From positions 65,186 to 129,185 of the forward strand of contig MNCI01004796.1 in the NCBI GenBank assembly GCA_015680685.1: a stretch of 64,000 bases of DNA, written 5' to 3'. Shown piece by piece: positions 1 to 11,722 of this stretch. Origin of the DNA: Gnetum montanum (Eukaryota > Streptophyta > Gnetopsida > Gnetales > Gnetaceae). The notes beneath the pieces are model-generated. The model had not been told where the DNA came from, searched no databases, and saw nothing but the letters and a program-made list of their open reading frames with translations. How positions within the stretch are numbered: position 1 is the first letter of the stretch; each line of letters opens with the position of its first letter. A program made the position numbers and the translations under genes.

Positions 1-217
1 TCCCATTGTGTATTTATAGGCTCACACGGGGACCTCGATATCATGTATTCGATATCGCTTATCAGGCCACGATATTGCGTGCATGATATTGAGGGTCCAA
101 TATTGGGGGTCTGATATAGAGACTCATTAGATATCAAGGGTCCGATAACAGGGGTTTGATATTAGCACTTGGTTAACAAGGATCTAATATTAGCACCTGG
201 CAAACCATGATTCATCA
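1..217 (-). repeat. Partial family-1 LTR (3' LTR of element C), reversed
   Basis: The window opens inside a family-1 LTR read backwards. The reversed TATA box (TATTTATA) lies at about 12-19, followed by a U3 made of short GATATC-containing repeats, and the LTR ends in TTCATCA at 217. Just beyond it, read on the minus strand, is the purine-rich stretch ending GGGGTA that serves as a polypurine tract before the LTR start. Orientation and the polypurine tract make this the 3' LTR of a minus-strand element whose body lies to the right. The rest of the LTR is outside the window. Confidence 0.75.
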
Positions 218-2300
218 TACCCCTATGATTGAATAACAACTCATCCTCAAGTTAAACAAAATGAGAACGAGTCCAATTGATTACACAGTGGATAGGTATG
301 GGATTATTGACTAACTAGAAATTTATTCATGCTACAGTGGAGAGTTGAACACAATAAAATTGGGACACAGACACAGAATTACAAATTTATTGGAACTCAT
401 GTGGTTCCTGGTGGCGATGGCTCCTCCATGGGTGCCTTTTCTTTATCCTGTGCTTCAGGCTTCTGAGATTGATACCATTGAAGAAGTGCCTAACATTTCT
501 TCTCTTCTATCTAAGGATTATGAACCATCCATGCTGATGTTCCAATGTTTGATGGAGTTGCCACTTCCCATGGACACGGTAGCTATGGGAATACTTGATT
601 GGCCTTGACATGCCACATCGCAAATAGCTATTGTTCCTTTTCATAGGCTTGGGCCTTGACCTATCCACCTTTTTCTTGGCTATATTATGTAGTGATAGGA
701 GTTCCTTGATGGATGCTGAATGATTGTGCCTCCTACTCTGCATGTTCTGCATGAGGTCCTTGGCCTTTGCCTCCTCTTGGGCATTTAGTTGCACCTTGAG
801 AAGGTCCTCCTTATTGTCCTCTTTTAGGGGCCATCTATAATCACACAAAGATCAATTGTTAGTAAGGTTATTGAAAGAAGTTCAATTATTTCATACCTTA
901 CTTATTTCCTTTAGTAAATGTTGAATTCTTTGCTTAGTATGATTTTAGAGTTAGAATTTTTTTTCAAGGAAGTTTCCCTAAAAGTTTAATGTTGGACCTA
1001 GTTTGTTTAGGTGACACATCAAAGGACATGTAATGGTTTTAAGGAATGTTTGATAAAATTATGATAAAGGAAAGAATAGATTTTTTAATGAAGTATAAAT
1101 TACAAAAGTCACACAAGTGGGTCCTCCCCAAAGCAGGTTCCAACCTATAATGCCCTTGCATAACCACACCTAAAAATGTTCGTAGGCATTAGAAGGGTTA
1201 AATGTAATCTATATCGATGCAACAAAACACACACATGTTAGATTCCACCGTGATGAGGTATGAATTCTATGCCACAAAAGACACAAGTCAAAAATTCTTG
1301 AATAGTGAGATGGGATGAATCGTAGAAGGGATTGCAGAGATTAGGAAATGAGGTAATTGACCGAGGGCATAATGAATCTTCAGTGTAGGACATGATTAAT
1401 GTGTCATTATCTTGTCACTCCAAAATCACGACCAAGTCCATTCCTTCGATCAGTGACATCACATTGTTTCATCCAATGATGGACAACCATAAGAGCATCA
1501 TGACAGCAAGGCGTATGATCACTTGGTGTTTTGTGCAAGGGAGGAGTGATTTAGAATTTCTTTGTAGCACTTTGATCTTGATTTTTTTTATTTTTTTCTT
1601 TTTGTGTGGCCACTTTAACACACTCTTCTTGCTCTTTTTTTTTTCTTTTGTTCTTTTTTTTTTCTTGAATGCTTAATCCAGAGAAGTCGCCTACCTTTAG
1701 CCATGGGTGCATGTCTTTCTAGTGGGATCCCCCTAGAATAGCATTGGTTTTCTTGAGTGAGTGCCTTTATTACTCTTACTTCCATTTTTCATTGGATCTA
1801 CAAGGATCTTAGTACAACCAAGCTACATGGTAACTCCTACAAATGTCACCAAAGAGAATCTACAAGTCCCCTTGATGTCACACCCTGGTCATTCCCTCTT
1901 GGTCCATCCTTCTTCGCTCTGGGTATAATGAGCACAAAATTACTTTAAGTTTTAATGATGTCAAGAATATCATTGTACCCAAGGTAGGACCTCTTATTAA
2001 TATAATGGCTTGGTGGATGTAATGGGCTTACTATCCAAATAATTAGTTACTCGAGACTTGATAGCAAAGAACAATACCTCAACCAACGAGTCACACGAGT
2101 GCTTTATTCATAGATGAGATTACTCATAAAAAGATAAAAAGATAAAAAAATAAAATAATAAATAAAAAGATAAAACAACAAATTGAAAGATGAAAAATTG
2201 AAAAAAAAATTGTAAAATTAAAGAAAAGGAAAAATATTTATTAATTTTGCTTGTTAGAATGGAGGATATCCTCCATAACTAATTGGTTGAGCATGGATTG
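218..2300 (-). pseudogene. Post-pol region of element C: leader, intron-like segment, short ORFx remnant, 3' UTR
   Basis: Read on the minus strand, this stretch aligns in pieces with the post-pol part of the other family-1 copies. Positions 1560-2300 match the UTR at 5560-6200. Positions 1115-1140 carry the shared GGGGAGGACCCACTT-type motif. Positions 835-896 are the intron-like segment. Positions 218-834 would be the start of the post-pol ORF, here only about 600 bp before the 3' LTR. A K/E-rich stretch is open on the minus strand below position 848, but the frame starting at the ATG after the acceptor stops within eight codons. I infer a decayed, shortened copy of ORFx. No host gene is visible here. 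Confidence 0.5.
835..896 (-). other. Intron-like segment of element C (62 nt)
   Basis: On the minus strand the donor is AAG|GTATGA at 896-895. A branch-like CTTACTAAC follows, then a T-rich stretch and acceptor TATAG| at 836-835, directly before ATGGCC. Length, signals and position match the segments at 19781-19842, 52704-52762 and 62181-62240. Splicing itself is inferred. Confidence 0.5.
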
Positions 2301-2367
2301 AATTAATAAATGGAAGGTCAGGATCCATGCATGTTGGAAATATTGGGGCTTGGTCATATCCAACCCA

Positions 2368-3670
2368 TTAGGTGTCTTTTGATGTGGTGGTTGGAATGTA
2401 CCCAAATTGGGGTGCACACACTATATTAAAGTTGACATAGTGGGGTAATTTATAAGATGTAGTTAATTGATAAATGGTTGACCCACTATGGCACTCGTGA
2501 TCGTAAGATGGTATGCAAGAATCGATATGTCTCCCAATGTGGCTATATTCATTGGGCTGCATAGTTGTTGGAGTGTTGAGTGGTTGGCCTAGATAAGGTA
2601 ACACGAGGCATAGGGTTCACAAAGAAAGATGCACCACAATGCTAGACTTGTGTTGAGTTGGAGGATGCAGTGGTTTCAGAGTTGAGGTGTCCCTTTTTAT
2701 AGTCATGTCTAAAGAAGGGATGCCTATGATGTTGTGGAGGATTCCCACTGCAGTTGACAATAGAAGCACAAGTAACGTTTGTGGGTTGATGCTATGGTGC
2801 AAATCCTTTGGGTACAATTGGTGGCGATGTAGAAGGAGGTGAAAGATAAGAATGTTGAAATTGAGAAGAAGTTTAAGGTATCCAAGGTGGTGGTCGTGTT
2901 GGCAAGGATATGGGTTGATGGTGTTAAGGAGAATAATAATAATGTGGTGAGGTAGAAGATGTTGACCTAGTTGGGGAAATAGAATGTTGAACCTGATAAG
3001 CACTTGGGTTTGGATACTATGAAGGGTGTAACTAGTTTGGGGGTGGCCCCCCCATGACTGGGATTGTTGCCACTATGATCAAACATAGTATCTCTGTATG
3101 AACTTTGGATGTAACATTCTTCCCCAATGCTCCTATAAATGTGACAAGATTGGACATTGGCCCTTGGTGTGATTGTACAGGAAAATGTTACATTGATTTG
3201 TATCATTGGCAGTTAAGTTATTATTCTCTTCAACCCTTCTTTATGATCATCTAAAGGTGTTTTGTCTTGTTAATTAGGTTGTCATAATTCTACTTCTAAT
3301 AGTGTTGGCATATTCTCCACATTTTTCATGCATCCATTCCATCATCTTATTGATCTTTGCCTCGATTTCATCTAATGATTGTAGTACTAGCAAAGATGAT
3401 TCCTCCTCCTTGGGGTGAGTTTATTTCTCCTTTTTATTATCATGGGCCCTTATTGATTTAAGGTTTTGGGCCAATTGAGATTTTTCAACATTCTACCACT
3501 TAGCCATTTCTCCTTCTTCTTTTGCTACTCGCTTAATAAGCTCTTGGACTTGATGGGTTCAGAGTTCATATAGTTGACCTTGGGCATACATCCCTAGGGT
3601 CTCCCTTGTTTCATTACGGAGCCCATCTATGATATGGTACATTAGCCTTTCCTCAGAGAACCCATGGCCT
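2368..3670 (-). pseudogene. gag fragment of family-1 element C (C-terminal half)
   Basis: This is the Ty3/gypsy nucleocapsid end of gag, read on the minus strand and broken by stops. It aligns with 6191-7625 of the neighbouring copy. Visible are a zinc-knuckle remnant at 3153-3192 (C-N-I-F-x3-H-x4-C, second Cys changed to Phe), then an Asn/His/Gly-rich linker (HSGNN...HGGATP). Upstream in sense is a Lys/Glu-rich stretch, cut by the assembly gap at 3671 just after the sequence that precedes CCATGGCC. Gag packages element RNA. This copy could not make a protein. Confidence 0.65.
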
Positions 3671-4326
3671 NNNNNNNNNNNNNNNNNNNNNNNNNNNNNN
3701 NNNNNNNNNNNNNNNNNNNNNNNNNNNNNNNNNNNNNNNNNNNNNNNNNNNNNNNNNNNNNNNNNNNNNNNNNNNNNNNNNNNNNNNNNNNNNNNNNNNN
3801 NNNNNNNNNNNNNNNNNNNNNNNNNNNNNNNNNNNNNNNNNNNNNNNNNNNNNNNNNNNNNNNNNNNNNNNNNNNNNNNNNNNNNNNNNNNNNNNNNNNN
3901 NNNNNNNNNNNNNNNNNNNNNNNNNNNNNNNNNNNNNNNNNNNNNNNNNNNNNNNNNNNNNNNNNNNNNNNNNNNNNNNNNNNNNNNNNNNNNNNNNNNN
4001 NNNNNNNNNNNNNNNNNNNNNNNNNNNNNNNNNNNNNNNNNNNNNNNNNNNNNNNNNNNNNNNNNNNNNNNNNNNNNNNNNNNNNNNNNNNNNNNNNNNN
4101 NNNNNNNNNNNNNNNNNNNNNNNNNNNNNNNNNNNNNNNNNNNNNNNNNNNNNNNNNNNNNNNNNNNNNNNNNNNNNNNNNNNNNNNNNNNNNNNNNNNN
4201 NNNNNNNNNNNNNNNNNNNNNNNNNNNNNNNNNNNNNNNNNNNNNNNNNNNNNNNNNNNNNNNNNNNNNNNNNNNNNNNNNNNNNNNNNNNNNNNNNNNN
4301 NNNNNNNNNNNNNNNNNNNNNNNNNN
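3671..4326. other. Assembly gap (656 N)
   Basis: This is an unbroken run of N. By comparison with 7625-8860, the missing DNA should hold the N-terminal half of element C's gag, its PBS and the first part of the LTR that resumes at 4327. That is well over 656 bases, so the gap size may be nominal. Confidence 0.95.
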
Positions 4327-5120
4327 ATGCTTTGTTACGTATGGTTTAGTCCAAAGTGAGGTGTATATTGTGGTTTCTAACCTAGTGCTACTCCTAGAGG
4401 CAATGGAAAATCACTTTAATTAAGCTAGGAGGAAAAGGGAGAGAGAGAGCTAAGCTAATAGGAAATAGAAGGAGAGAGTCTAAACTAGCCTAAGTGCAAT
4501 GAGCATCCATTCCTTAATCATCCATACACATCTTGGACCTCATGCACAACTACTACTAGGATTACCAAGCACATATCCTAGGTATGCTACTGGGTTACCA
4601 AGTAGTCACACTTAAATGCTCATGATTAAGTCATACTCATTCCGTGTTTAATAGGAGTTGAGGGTAGAGAAGTATTAATTATGAAAGAAATAAATAATAG
4701 TTAAAATAAGTGAATGCTACAATGATGAAGTAATCTTGATCTTTATTGCCGGTCATGTGCATGTCCAAGTATGTCACACTCGAATAAAGGTTCCGTACAA
4801 TTACAATCATCACATTGCGGGCATGCACTGGGGAAAGGGTTGAGAGGAAAAACTAATAAAAAGATCCTACTCTAACACTAACTTCCTATTACTTTCCTAT
4901 GCACCCCATTGTGTATTTATAGGTTCAAATGGGAATCACGATATCACATATTCAATATTGCTTGTCAGGCCATGATATTGCGTACTCGATATCGAGGGTT
5001 TGATATTGGGGGTTCGATATCGGGACTCATCAAATATTAGGGGTTCGATAATAGGGGTTCGATATCAGCACTTGGTTAACAAGGGTATGATATCAGCACT
5101 TGGCAAAACAAGATTCATCA
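4327..5120 (-). repeat. Family-1 LTR, reversed, 5' part lost in gap
   Basis: The sequence after the gap matches the LTR at 8833 onward (the TATGGTTTAGTCC stretch). The copy shows conserved R-U5 blocks, a reversed TATA box near 4914, a GATATC-repeat U3 at about 4930-5100, and the terminal TTCATCA at 5115-5120. It lies between two gag-bearing interiors, so it is at once the 5' LTR of element C and the 3' LTR of the next unit. Confidence 0.8.
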
Positions 5121-6180
5121 TAGACCATGCCTTTGTTCCAAAAAACACACAACTGTCATGGTTAGGATGTTGCATTATACTACAAAAAACCAAAAGGCTC
5201 ATAATTGCATGTAGCAATGAGGTGACTAATGGGATGAGAAGGGATTGTAGATATCATAATGTAAGGTACTAAACCATGTCCATAATATGTTCTTATGAAA
5301 AGTGTGATTAAAATGATCATCATACTTATCCATCCATGTTCAAACCAAGTCCATACCATGAACAATGACCTTGCATTGATGTGTTCCTTCTTGCTGACCA
5401 CCATGAGTTCATAACCACCACAAAGAATAATCATCACTCCAAAAAGAGAAGAAAAGATAAGAAAGAAAGAAGGGCCTTAGTTAGAGGGGCACCTTAGGGC
5501 ATAGGTAACATGTCTTTCCAGCCCCATAACTAGTGCTTGTAGCCTGTTATTGTATCTAAGGGGTATGATTTGAATTCCTATCATTGTTTATTGCTCTTTT
5601 TTTGTGTTTTTTTTGCTTGGGAATCACACCATGCAAGGACAATGCTTCCTTTTTATTGGTCGATGGGGGAGTGATGATACATTTCAAGAGGAGTCATAAA
5701 CCACATGAAGGAAGTTAAGAAGAGAACCCAACAAGTCCCCTTGAGGTCACACCCTTTGCCATTTCCACTTGGTTATTCCCCTTCCTTCAAGGTACAATGA
5801 TCATTGATTACTTTTAGTTTCATACAAGAAGAACCAAATTGTTTTCATGAAAAAGGCCTTTTACTTAGAGAACTAGAGGGATGGATGAGGTGGTCTCACT
5901 GCTTACCTAATCATCTTAATTTTATAGCACAAAAAACCGAACACATAGCATTGACTTCTACATCATGACTTGCCAATTTTATTAACAAAACATAAAATAC
6001 ATTCATAAAACATAAAGAGAATGACTCAAGAAAAGAGAAAATATAAAGAAAATAAAAATATTAAGAAATGAAAAACATATGAAGAATTAGATAATTCCAT
6101 AACTGATAAGAAAATCAATTACTTCCATGCATCTTTGAGACAGTTTTATATTCTCATTTTCAAGTCATTGGCTATCTTTT
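5121..6180 (-). other. 3' UTR of the minus-strand family-1 unit
   Basis: The minus strand of 5440-5810 aligns with the post-integrase UTR of element F (17700-18600), and 5121-5440 aligns with 18600-18750. The UTR runs straight into the LTR at 5120, so this unit has no ORFx. It also joins gag directly to UTR, so protease, RT, RNase H and integrase are all missing. I see no coding sequence. Confidence 0.6.
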
Positions 6181-6190
6181 GGTTTAGTGG

Positions 6191-8575
6191 CTACTGTGTA
6201 GACTGGGTTTTGCTCACACACATGCTCCTAAACGTATGGTGGGCTGGTGTAGGGGTTGTGTTAATATTTTGAACTTCTGGCCCACAATTGCACCCTTTAT
6301 CATTATTGGTGATGCATGGATTCTTTTGTCTCTCCACAATGATAGGTTTATCATTTATGTCTTGTGTTGGAGTGGTGATGGTTATTGGCTCTTGTGTATG
6401 ACTAGAAGACATCATTTTTGTAAGGAAGGTTTTGCATTAGATTGGCCTTGTGTTGGTTTAGGTGATGTAGTAGGTCCATGAGTGTTTTGCTTTGACTTAC
6501 AACCTTTCCTCGAGAAGGGACGTTTCCGAGACTTTGGTTGAGACCTACTAGAATTATCATTTATGTGTATGTTTGTAGCACAAGTGGCATTCTCTCATTG
6601 ATGTTGTGATGAAAAACCTTGCTATGTTGTTGGAGGTGAAATATGGTGGAGGTGAGTATGAGAATATTAAGGATATGATGTAGAGTGAGAGGTGTGAGGT
6701 GGTCATATCGTATAAGATGTTGTGGGATAATGATATTTGGGAGAGTGATAGTAGTGATTTGAAGTAGATAAAGTGAAATTGGTTGGTGAAATAGGGTGTT
6801 GAACATAATATCCATGTGGGTTTGGTTGGTAGGAAGGATAAGTCTAGTTTGGTGGTGGCCTCCCCCATGACTATGGTTGTTGCCACTATGGTTGATGCCA
6901 ATGTTGAGCCTGGTAATAAGTCCCCCTAGGATAGTATGATTGGTTTTGGGGTTGTCTAAAATTATTATGTAGAAGAGGAAATCTCCTAGGAATTTACTTC
7001 TGTACAAACTTTGGATTTAATGCCCCTACCTAGTTGTTATGTAGATGCAACAAGATCAAGCAATGGCTCTTTAGATGGTCATATATGCAAATTTCACATC
7101 CATTATCTTCATCTATGGTTGAGTCTATAGCCTCACTTTCTTCAACCATGTTTCTTGTTTGTTGATAAGTGTTCCTAGTTGTTTCTTGGTTCTTTTCCCC
7201 CTTTTGTTGTGATCACTTAATTTGCTTTGTGTTACTCTCTCCTCTATGGTTTCTATGTAAGCTTTAACTTTCTCATTCATCCCTTCCAACATCTCTCTTT
7301 GCTTTGCTTCAAGCTCATTGATAAAATTTTGTATTGAAAAGGTTTGTCGTAAAATCATCTTGTTAAGGGCTATCTCTTTTTCCTCCTCATAGATATGGAC
7401 CCTTTTCTTTTAAAGAATTGGGTCCCAGTTATTTTCCTCTACATTCTCCCATTTGCATAGCTCTCCTTCTTCTTTTGCCACATGCTTGATCAACTCTCGA
7501 ATCTGATGAGTTCGTAGCTCATATCATTAACTTGGAGCATACATCCCAAGGGTCTCCCTTGTTTCATTACAAAGCCCATCTATGATGTGAAAAAGTTACC
7601 TTTCCTTAGAGAAACCATGGCCTAGGCATCTATGTAGAAGAAAATAGTATCTGTCCAAAGCCACATCCAAGGTTTCATGATTCTCTTACTTCCACTCTTG
7701 GATTTCTTTTCTTAGGTTAGATACTCTTGCATAGGTTTTGTATTTTTTGTTGAAAAGTTCTAGCATTGTGGACCACTGGTGAATGGAACTTGGTTCCAAT
7801 GATCTATACCAACTTTCAACTTCATTGATTAGTGTCCTAGGAAAGAGCTTAAGTTTTTGCCATCCATTCTCAATGTTGCATAAGACAAAGGCATCATGGA
7901 AGGCTTGTATATGATGTTGTGGATCTAAGTTGTAGCCTCTCGCAAATTTAGGGATATTGTTTATATCAAGCTTGGGTAAGTGACTATCCTTGCAATGCTT
8001 GTGAGGTAGCTTAACTACCTCCATGATCTGCATTAGGCTCTTAGTGACTAACAAGGGTTCATCATCATCAGACATGTTGTGATGAAAATTTCTATTTCTA
8101 TTCATTTGAATATGATGATCTTGTCTATGCTCATGGTGATGTCTTTGATTTTTCCCTTGGGTTTGATTTCTATCTTTGTCTTGATCCCGTAGTGGAGCTC
8201 TATCTCTATACCTACATTCATCATCATTAGAACTAGACATTAAAGAGGAAGAGGAAGATGAGAAACTGGGAGAATTGACATGGCTTCTATAATTCTCCCC
8301 ATGATCCCTTGATTTATCTTATCTAGGTTTAGAGGAGGTCTTAGGCCTTGAGGCCCTCCATCATCTAGGACTTACTACATCTCCTCTAGGATTTTTTGCA
8401 CCAGTTGAATATAGTCTTTGAGTGTAGTAAGGTCTAAATGAGCATAGGAAACCCTTTCTTGAGGTTTTTCACTCCAATTTTCTTTAGTATATATCCTATC
8501 ATTTCTTCTATGAGTGTTCTTATCATATGATGCATTATTGGTCTTGGGTGAACAAGACATGGTTTTGTCTAACAA
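6191..8575 (-). pseudogene. gag of family-1 Ty3/gypsy unit, decayed
   Basis: Gag is read on the minus strand. The N-terminal piece (8575-8375) has the conserved SYAHLDLTTLKDYIQ block, and an Asp/Arg/His-rich linker begins about 8240. The capsid-like core (about 8070-7690) contains INNIPKFARGYNLDP and ESWYRSLEPSSIHQWSTM, the plant Retrotrans_gag signature. A Lys/Glu coiled stretch follows at 7358-7125, then a zinc knuckle C-x2-C-x3-H-x4-C at 7060-7098 and an HSGNNHSHGGG linker. Several stops and a frameshift break it. It is followed by UTR rather than protease, so the unit is a gag-only derivative that would depend on another element's enzymes. Confidence 0.75.
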
Positions 8576-8673
8576 TGTGTGTGACTTAAAATATTAATGT
8601 TTTCTAAGAGATAGATTGTTAATACCTTTATAGTGATCATGTATAATATAACTAATCTAGATAACTAGCATCA

Positions 8674-8691
8674 TCTCCTACAACAATGCCA
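8674..8691 (-). other. Primer-binding site, tRNA-Asp-like, decayed
   Basis: One base inside the LTR, the minus strand reads TGGCATTGTTGTAGGAGA. The plant tRNA-Asp 3'-end complement is TGGCGCCGTTGCCGGGGA; 12 of 18 positions agree and most differences are C/T or G/A. Element E has a second decayed version in the same place (26664-26681) with different changes, which supports the assignment. Confidence 0.5.
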
Positions 8692-8692
8692 A

Positions 8693-9549
8693 TGAGGAGC
8701 AGTGAGGTACCCTTAAATCCAACCATATCAATCACAAGCGTTCATGCATGATTCAGTCAAATTCCGTGGATGGGACTAGTTGCGGCATCTAGATCGCTAT
8801 GTATTGAGCGTAGTTTTTTGTCTTCCCACTTGGACTAGTGGTAGCTTTGTCATGTATGGTTTAGTCCAGAATGAGGCACATGATTTTTTTTTATTTTATT
8901 GTTCTATGATTAACAATAGGTTGAAACTTAATTTATGATCAATTCAACTAATCTAATTGCTACTTAATAATCAACTACCCTAACATAAGTTTCTGATCCC
9001 ACTTCCTGTGCATATCTTAAACACATATAACACTGTTGGGTTACCAAACGTTAAGCATTGTTGGGATTACCAAGAGTCATACACATGCTTGAAGCAATTG
9101 TACTTATGTGCTTAATTAATTAACATGCATGAAAATGTAAATATTAACTAAGTACATGAAAAGTAAATTGCATGGAAAGTAAATCTAATGTAAGTCAAAG
9201 TGCTACAATGAATAAGAATCAATCTTGATCTTATTTCCACTCATGGAATATGTCTAGGTACTTGCCAATCGAATAAGACTTCATATAACTGACTTAGATC
9301 CACTTTGTGGGCACTCACTGACTATTCTCTAAGATTACAGAATAAAAGTATAAGAATTTGACTATTGTATTAACAAAACTATGAAAAACTATTGCAAAAC
9401 TAACTTCAAATCGGGAGTCGAGGAGCTATATTTATAGGCTAGTGTATACCCCTTGACGTTGAATACCTGATGTTGCATCAAGACTTCAATGTTGCATACC
9501 TAACGTTGTGTACTTGACGTCAAAGTAGACAGAAAATAAAGATTCATCA
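8693..9549 (-). repeat. Family-1 LTR (5' LTR of the minus-strand unit), reversed
   Basis: The LTR begins TGAGGAG (consensus TGATGAG) beside the PBS and ends GATTCATCA at 9549. It contains the GAGGTACCC block, the 'GGTTACCAAACGTTAAGCATTG' type of U5/R block (about 9030-9055) and a reversed TATA box near 9430. Its U3 carries GACGTTG/TGATGTTGCAT repeats, unlike the GATATC repeats of the partner LTR at 4327-5120. The end could also be placed at the second TCATCA at 9582. Confidence 0.75.
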
Positions 9550-10399
9550 TATGTCAAGGCTAGGAAAATCATGACTCATCATGGTTTTATGCTCTATGGA
9601 ATAAAAAATAATGACTCTTTAACTACCTAGCGTATGAAATAAATTCTTTTGATGATATAATATAAAAAATAAAAATAAATACTTTAAAAATTTTTCTACA
9701 TTATTTAGTGTTTTAATCATCAAATTTCTTCTTTTAGGGCTATAGAATAATTATCCTCAATGTTGTCATTTTATTTAACATGGAATTAGGAAATTAGGGA
9801 AATAATTAGAAATTTGTAACAACTATGCAAATAATTGTGCATGGAAATAAAAACTTATTTTATCCATGCAATAGATTAAAGAGGGAGAGATTTTATATGA
9901 GAAGAATATTCTACTGATGAAGTTTATATTTAAAACTTAATATGAATTAACATGTATCTTAAATGTATTTAATTTTAAAATATTTAAGAATTTAATTTAT
10001 ATTGTACCATCTAGCTTGGTGGTTATGATTTCAAATCCCTAGTGTTATATAATATTTAAAAGATCTCTCTCAACTAAACATCTCTATTAATATGTTGAAG
10101 GCAAGGCCTAAGAAGAAGACCATGATAGAAGAAATTGTAGAGGTTACTTTTAAGTTCCACACTATTGTAATTAAAATTTCTATTTATTTAATCTTTGAAT
10201 GATAACTTCCACATGTTAAATAATCTAGAAAGCTATGAATTCCTTTCATGGAGTTTTTTTTTTAATAGATAACTCAATGTTATTTGCTAGAATAAAATGT
10301 GAGATGTAGGATTTCTATGCTAAGACTTTTACCACTAAGTTAACAACTCATTGTTAGCTTATTAATGAGTTGGCTATAATATTTTCCTTTAAGGGAAAA
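9550..10399. other. AT-rich intergenic DNA, no gene seen
   Basis: I find no open or homologous coding sequence here. A short stretch at about 10011-10047 (TAGCTTGGTGG ... GATTTCAAATCC) resembles compressed pol III A and B boxes and may be a SINE scrap. Confidence 0.5.
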
Positions 10400-11420
10400 A
10401 TATCATATGATTAGAAGACAAACACTCTAGGTTTCTTCTATAAGAATAATGTAAACATTCAAAATTATGGAAACTATAGAGGCATCAAGCTATGGATTCT
10501 AGTATAATGTTTAAGGCAAAAATCGACTATGTTTTCTAATTATTTTGATTTATGCTTTTAAGATCAGCTATGGGGGCTTTTTTTTTTTTTTTTGCTAATA
10601 GAATTATAAATAATTTATATGTAAGAAGAGGAATTTGCATATGATTTTCATCATTTTAGAAAAATCTTATTATAAAGTTTTCTAGGAAATTATTTGAAGT
10701 ATACTAAAGAGAAGGATATTCCTATTAGGTATGTAAAGGCTATTCAAGAAATGTATGATAGAGCTACCATTTAAGTTTATATTGTCTATGTATGATATTC
10801 CTTGGTGTATGTTCTTTACAATTTGATATTGTATTGGTAGATAAATCTAAGGAACCTTTGAATATGAAATGGAGACTTGGAGAATTATCCTATAATGTAA
10901 GGGGTTGAGAATTAATCAAAGTAAAATAGAATACATGAAGTATACTTTTAGTGGAATAACAAATAATGAATATATGAAGATGAGAGTTCAAAACTAAGAA
11001 GTTTCTTAATGTAAATAATTCTATTAATTTGGATTACTTATTAAACGAATGATAAGATCAACAATGATATCATAAACATAATTAAAGTATAATGGATAGA
11101 ATGGTGAGAAGTTAGTGGTGTACTTTGTGATAGAAACATCCTTGCTAGGTTAAACGAAAAGTTTTATAAAACTATGACACGACCTACAATTTTGTATCAT
11201 GTAGAACATCAACCTTTCATAAAACATCATCCTCAACACATATATGTAGTAGAGATACAAAATGCTTAGGTAGATGTTAGGTATTAATTTGAAATATAGC
11301 ATTAGGAACTCTCTTATTAGAAAAATCTTGGAAGTATTAACAATAGGTAAGAAGATTAAGAAAAGTGATCTTAGATGGTATTCTCATGTGCTAGGAAGAC
11401 CAAAGAATGCATGTGTTAGA
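10400..11420 (+). pseudogene. Decayed LINE (non-LTR) reverse transcriptase fragment
   Basis: Plus-strand pieces match the common plant LINE RT in the correct order: NIQNYGNYRGIKL near 10455 (family nYRGIkL), then IPIRYVKAIQEMYDRAT near 10715-10770 (family vP..Yi..ikdMYdga). Next comes KWRLGEL with EYMKYTFSG near 10865-10960, and DLRWYSHVLGRPKNACVRR near 11375-11420 (family LRWfGHvqRRp.n.pVRR). Stops and frameshifts occur throughout, and the FADD catalytic block is not recoverable. It is a dead 5'-truncated insertion, most like the RTE-type LINEs of plants. Its end beyond 11420 is unclear. Confidence 0.7.
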
Positions 11421-11523
11421 AGATGTTGCTTTATTAAATTTGACTAAACATACTTACTTTGCAAGCATAGAGATAGATATTTAAAATTGGTGTGTTAATG
11501 CATATTTAGCTTTCAATAAAAGT

Positions 11524-11722
11524 TGATGAATTATCATTGTGTTGTGTTAACAAGCCCCCATTGACATGGCCTTGTTGCTGGGGCCCCATTTATGTGGTGT
11601 TGCCCCATCAACGGGGCCCCATTGATGTGGCCACATTTACGTGGTATTGCCTTATTGATGGGGCCACATCAAAATAGCATTTGTTACATCTATGGGGTCC
11701 TATTGACATAGCATTTATTACA
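11524..11722 (+). repeat. 5' LTR stub of element F (U3 only)
   Basis: The first ~200 bp align with the U3 of the 3' LTR at 22844, with the same CATTGACATGGCCT and GGTGTTGCC short repeats. The sequence then jumps into gag codons. The TATA box, R, U5, PBS and gag start were lost in one deletion, so this copy has no 5' promoter. Confidence 0.75.

Noticed and set aside
1560-1680. T-rich runs that might mark a poly(A) tail of a minus-strand retroposon
   Set aside because: The runs are interrupted, lie within UTR sequence shared with other family-1 copies (for example 5590-5630), and have no flanking duplication.
3629-4423. Long open frames across the N gap
   Set aside because: They consist almost entirely of undetermined codons from the assembly gap.
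6561-7007. 148-residue minus-strand ORF and its overlapping 114-residue frame
   Set aside because: They lie in the Asn/His/Gly-rich linker of gag. The two frames compete and neither extends into gag motifs on both sides; kept only as part of the gag pseudogene.
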